Source: Ramlibacter sp. (GTDB taxonomy: Bacteria > Pseudomonadota > Gammaproteobacteria > Burkholderiales > Burkholderiaceae_C). Taken from it: a stretch of DNA of 45,971 bases. The position numbers and the translations under genes were made by a program. Below, piece after piece: positions 43,110 through 45,971 of this stretch (positions are counted from its first letter, which is position 1; each line of letters begins with the position of its first letter). Below the pieces are notes generated by a model that did not search any database, was not told the origin of the DNA, and saw only the letters and a program-made list of their open reading frames with translations. The DNA is taken from the NCBI RefSeq assembly GCF_029866045.1, contig NZ_JARXAB010000104.1, positions 1-45,971 on the forward strand. The letters run 5' to 3'.

Positions 43110-44855
43110 CTAGCGCCTGGGGCCCAGCACCGTCGGCCTGGCCTCGGCCAGGGTGTCCGGATGGTCCCGGTTGAAATGCAGTCCCCGGCTCTCCTGCCGC
43201 CTGCTCGCCGAGCGAACGATGAGGGCCGCTACTTCAAGCAGGTTGCGTAGCTCGAGCCCGCTGCGGCTGGGACTGCCGGCAGATAACACGTCGCCGGCTG
43301 CCTGCTGCAACTGGCTGATGCGGTGTGCTGCATTTGCCAGCTGCGCGTCGCTGCGCACGATGCCCACGTCTTGCCACATGCAGCGGCGCAGCGCCTCTTG
43401 GGCTTGGGCGACTTGCTGCGACTCCTTGTTGTTGCCGTGAAGCGACCGCTCTGGCCTCGATGGCACTGGCCGCATCTGCGGCGTCGCAGTCGCAGCAGTG
43501 GACGCAGTGGTAGCCATCGCCGCAGTCGAAATTTCTGGTGGCGTCAATCTCGGTTCGAGGGGCGTCTTCAGCGGGTGGGCCAGCGGGTGGACCAGGATGT
43601 CTTGCGCCGCGGAGCGCGCCAGAACGATGCACTCGAGCAACGAGTTGCTGGCCAGCCGGTTGGCACCCTGCAGGCCGGTGCAGGCGGTCTCGCCAATGGC
43701 GTACAGGCCAGCCAGGTCGGTCCGGCCGGAGAGGTCGGTCAGCACGCCGCCGCAGGCGTAATGCGCGGCTGGCACCACCGGAATCGGCTCGCGTGTGATG
43801 TCGATGCCCAGTTGCAGGCAGCGCGCATGGATGGTCGGGAAGTGCGCGCGGATGAAGTCGGCGCCGCGGTGGGTGATGTCCAGGTACACGCAGGCCAGGT
43901 CGCCGCGTTTCATTTCGGCGTCGATCGCGCGGGCGGCGATGTCGCGCGGCGCCAGTTCGGCGCGCGGGTCGTGGGCCGGCATGAAGCGGGTGCCATCGGG
44001 CAGCAGCAGCCGCCCGCCCTCGCCGCGTAGCGCCTCGGAGATAAGGAAGTTCCTCGCCCCCGGGTGGTACAGGCAGGTCGGGTGGAACTGGATGAATTCC
44101 ATGTTCATCACCCGGCAGCCGGCCCGCCAAGCGGCGGCCATGCCATCCCCCGTGGCCGTGGGCGGGTTGGTGGTGTGCCGATAGACCTGGCCTGCGCCGC
44201 CGGTGGCCAGCACCGTGTGCGGGGCTTGCAGGCTGATCAGCCTGCCGCTGGCCTCATCGAGCGCCTGCAGGCCCAAGCAGCGCCGCGCGTCCGGCTCGCC
44301 GCCTGTTGCCTGTGCTGGGTCCTGCGCTGCTTCGCCCGGTACCTCTACCGGTGTGGTGCCTACCGGTGTCGTGATCAGGTCGACCAGCATGTGCCGTTCG
44401 AACACGGTGACGCCCGTTGTTTCGCGCAGCCGCTCGAGCAGCGCCGCCTGCACCGCCGCGCCAGTGGCGTCCGTCGCATGAACGATGCGGCGTGCGCTGT
44501 GGCCGCCTTCGCGGGTCAGGTGCAGATGACCGGCTTCTTCGGAAAACTGCACGCCTTGGGACTGCAGCCAGGCAATCGCTTCGGGTGCGTGCTCCACGAC
44601 GAAGCGTGTGGCTTCAAGGTCGCACAGGCCGACACCGGCGGCCAGGGTGTCTTGCACATGGGCCTCGAGGGTGTCGCCAGGGTCCATCACCGCAGCGATG
44701 CCGCCCTGTGCCCAGCCACTGGCGCTGTCGGCCAGGGTCTGTTTGGTGAGAAGGGCCACGCGTCGCTGCGGGGCCAGCAGGAGGGCGGCGCAAAGGCCCG
44801 CCAGGCCGCTGCCGACGACGAGCACGTCAAACTCTGTTGTGGTGGTGGCCGGCAT
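43110..44855 (-). CDS. nadB: L-aspartate oxidase
   Basis: The 581-residue flavoprotein oxidises L-aspartate to iminoaspartate, the substrate of NadA. The FAD-binding VVGSGLAGLCAALLL is at the N-terminus, SGWAQGGIAAV follows, and VPAAHYACGGVLTD and LQGANRLASNSLLE are typical of the succinate dehydrogenase-like fold. It is about 40 residues longer than usual. Extra low-complexity segments occur at about 162-190 (Pro/Thr/Glu-rich) and about 430-475 (Thr/Ala-rich, then PVPSRPERS). The second lies between the FAD domain and the C-terminal helical domain. It is otherwise intact and faces nadA. Confidence 0.95.
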   Translation of the reverse strand: MPATTTTEFDVLVVGSGLAGLCAALLLAPQRRVALLTKQTLADSASGWAQGGIAAVMDPGDTLEAHVQDTLAAGVGLCDLEATRFVVEHAPEAIAWLQSQGVQFSEEAGHLHLTREGGHSARRIVHATDATGAAVQAALLERLRETTGVTVFERHMLVDLITTPVGTTPVEVPGEAAQDPAQATGGEPDARRCLGLQALDEASGRLISLQAPHTVLATGGAGQVYRHTTNPPTATGDGMAAAWRAGCRVMNMEFIQFHPTCLYHPGARNFLISEALRGEGGRLLLPDGTRFMPAHDPRAELAPRDIAARAIDAEMKRGDLACVYLDITHRGADFIRAHFPTIHARCLQLGIDITREPIPVVPAAHYACGGVLTDLSGRTDLAGLYAIGETACTGLQGANRLASNSLLECIVLARSAAQDILVHPLAHPLKTPLEPRLTPPEISTAAMATTASTAATATPQMRPVPSRPERSLHGNNKESQQVAQAQEALRRCMWQDVGIVRSDAQLANAAHRISQLQQAAGDVLSAGSPSRSGLELRNLLEVAALIVRSASRRQESRGLHFNRDHPDTLAEARPTVLGPRR

Positions 44856-44955
44856 GCGACCGATTGTGGCCGGCGCGTCGCGCCGGCGGGGGCTGCGGGA
44901 GCTGTCGCCCCGGGGCCCGCGGCAGCTGATCAGGCCGACCGATCAGTCCGACTGA

Positions 44956-45804
44956 TCAGGCCGGTTGGTAAGCCAGTCGCACGTAGATGGGCGCGAAGGC
45001 CTCGGCCTGGGTCACGTCGATCAGTGACTCCTTGGCCAGCTCGAGCATGGCGATGAAGGTCACCACCATCACCGGTACGCCGCGGGTGGTGTCAAAGAGT
45101 TGCTCGAACTCGACGAAGCGTCGGCCCTGGAGCTTGCGCAGCACGATGGACATGTGCTCGCGGACCGACAGCTCCTCGCGCGAAATCTTGTGGTGTTGCA
45201 CCAGCTTGGCCCGCCGGAGAATGTCGCGCCAGGCCGACTGCAGGTCGCCTGCACTCACATCGGGAAAGCGCGGCTGCAGCGACTGCTCGATGTAGACCTG
45301 GGCCCGCAGCACGTCGCGCCCGACCTGGGGCAGTTCGTTCAGGCGGGCGGCGGCCATCTTCATCTGCTCGTACTCGATCAGGCGCCGCTGCAGCTCGGCC
45401 CGTGGGTCCTCGGGCTCCTCACCCGCGGCCGTCTTCTTGGGCGGCAGCAGCATGCGCGACTTGATTTCGATCAGCATCGCCGCCATCAGCAGGTACTCGG
45501 CCGCCAGCTCCAAGTTGCGACTACGAATCTCTTCAACGTATTGCAGGTACTGACGAGTCAAGCCCGCCATGGGGATGTCGAGGATGTTGAAGTTCTGCTT
45601 GCGGATCAGGTAGAGCAGCAGGTCCAGAGGGCCTTCGAAGGCCTCCAGAAACACTTCCAGCGCATCAGGGGGGATGTACAGGTCCTGCGGCATGGCGAAC
45701 AGGGGTTCGCCATACAGGCGCGCCAACGCCACCTGATCCACCACGTCAGGCATGTGCCCGAGTTCGGCGGCTCCGGAGGAAACGCCTTCGGTGCTGGAGG
45801 TCAT
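44956..45804 (-). CDS. scpA: segregation and condensation protein A
   Basis: The 282-residue kleisin subunit of the bacterial SMC complex links SMC heads and organises the chromosome. FEGPLDLLLYLIRKQNFNILDIPM is the diagnostic N-terminal SMC-binding region (about 54-77), followed by YLLMAAMLIEIKSRMLLP. The C-terminal winged-helix part ends AFAPIYVRLAYQPA. scpB is not in the window. It lies 62 bp downstream of a DUF3460 gene on the same strand. Confidence 0.93.
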   Translation of the reverse strand: MTSSTEGVSSGAAELGHMPDVVDQVALARLYGEPLFAMPQDLYIPPDALEVFLEAFEGPLDLLLYLIRKQNFNILDIPMAGLTRQYLQYVEEIRSRNLELAAEYLLMAAMLIEIKSRMLLPPKKTAAGEEPEDPRAELQRRLIEYEQMKMAAARLNELPQVGRDVLRAQVYIEQSLQPRFPDVSAGDLQSAWRDILRRAKLVQHHKISREELSVREHMSIVLRKLQGRRFVEFEQLFDTTRGVPVMVVTFIAMLELAKESLIDVTQAEAFAPIYVRLAYQPA

Positions 45805-45866
45805 GATGCTATTAAATCAGGAGCTGCCCGCGCAGATTCGGCGGGCGCCAAGGCCTGAAAAGGCTC

Positions 45867-45971
45867 TTAATCGTTCTTGGTCTGGTAGACGTAAGGCTTC
45901 TGCGCAACCTGGGCGCTGCGAAAGCCCTTCCAGGCCATGCGGTCCACCACTTTGTCCCACAGCAGGGCGCG
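45867..45971 (-). CDS. DUF3460 family protein (C-terminal part; 5' end beyond the window)
   Basis: Thirty-four sense codons and a TAA stop are visible in the last 105 bases on the minus strand. The sequence ALLWDKVVDRMAWKGF followed by VAQKPYVYQTKND matches the C-terminal pattern of the small DUF3460 proteins of Burkholderiales. These commonly sit beside scpA. The function of the family is unknown to me. The gene start lies outside the window. Confidence 0.7.
   Translation of the reverse strand, partial: RALLWDKVVDRMAWKGFRSAQVAQKPYVYQTKND

Overview
The window is about 46 kb of GC-rich, densely packed chromosomal DNA from a betaproteobacterium, most probably a member of the Burkholderiales. 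The main evidence is gene order and family content. There is a DUF3460 gene next to scpA, a gpmA-ctpA-moeB block facing a rhodanese-grxC-secB-gpsA block, a ubiE / Tim44-like / ubiJ / ubiB cluster, and a rubrerythrin / Fe-S protein / DUF3501 trio. I see no prophage, insertion sequence, CRISPR array, rRNA or tRNA. Most of the window is core genome.

Layout: 1-4.3 kb holds tusA, galU and valS. 4.5-7.1 kb is a compact operon of a rubredoxin-less rubrerythrin, a two-cluster Fe-S protein with CCG-type motifs, and a DUF3501 protein. It is preceded by two adjacent perfect palindromes. 7.1-12.1 kb is a complete minus-strand ugpB-A-E-C-Q operon for uptake and cleavage of glycerophosphodiesters and glycerol-3-phosphate. 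12.3-16.2 kb is one giant FAD / Fe-S oxidoreductase with a DUF3683-type N-terminus. 16.3-19.5 kb is a FecR-like periplasmic protein followed by a TpsB-type outer-membrane transporter with no secreted partner in view. 19.5-24.2 kb carries a DUF971 gene and the ubiquinone cluster. 24.3-28.7 kb has a sodium/solute symporter, an FmdB-like zinc ribbon protein, a DUF502 membrane protein and aspS.

28.8-33.4 kb runs nudB, a YbhP-like phosphodiesterase, clsB, folE, a BLUF blue-light sensor and a DUF429 gene, all on the plus strand. 33.5-35.6 kb has a BON lipoprotein and a YqjD-like membrane-anchored protein facing an orphan NarL-type response regulator, then a possible 31-residue membrane peptide. 35.6-41.3 kb has moeB, ctpA and gpmA (minus) facing the rhodanese-grxC-secB-gpsA operon (plus). 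41.4-45.97 kb has a thioredoxin-like gene, convergent nadA and nadB, scpA, and the 3' end of a DUF3460 gene cut by the window edge.

Functional themes are quinone-linked respiration, Fe-S redox chemistry, glycerolipid turnover (ugp, gpsA, clsB) and cofactor synthesis (folate, NAD, ubiquinone). The least explained parts are the rubrerythrin/Fe-S/DUF3501 operon with its palindromic control region, the FecR-TpsB pair, the folE-BLUF pairing, and the Tim44-like protein inside the ubiquinone cluster. All assignments come from reading motifs and gene order; no database search was run.
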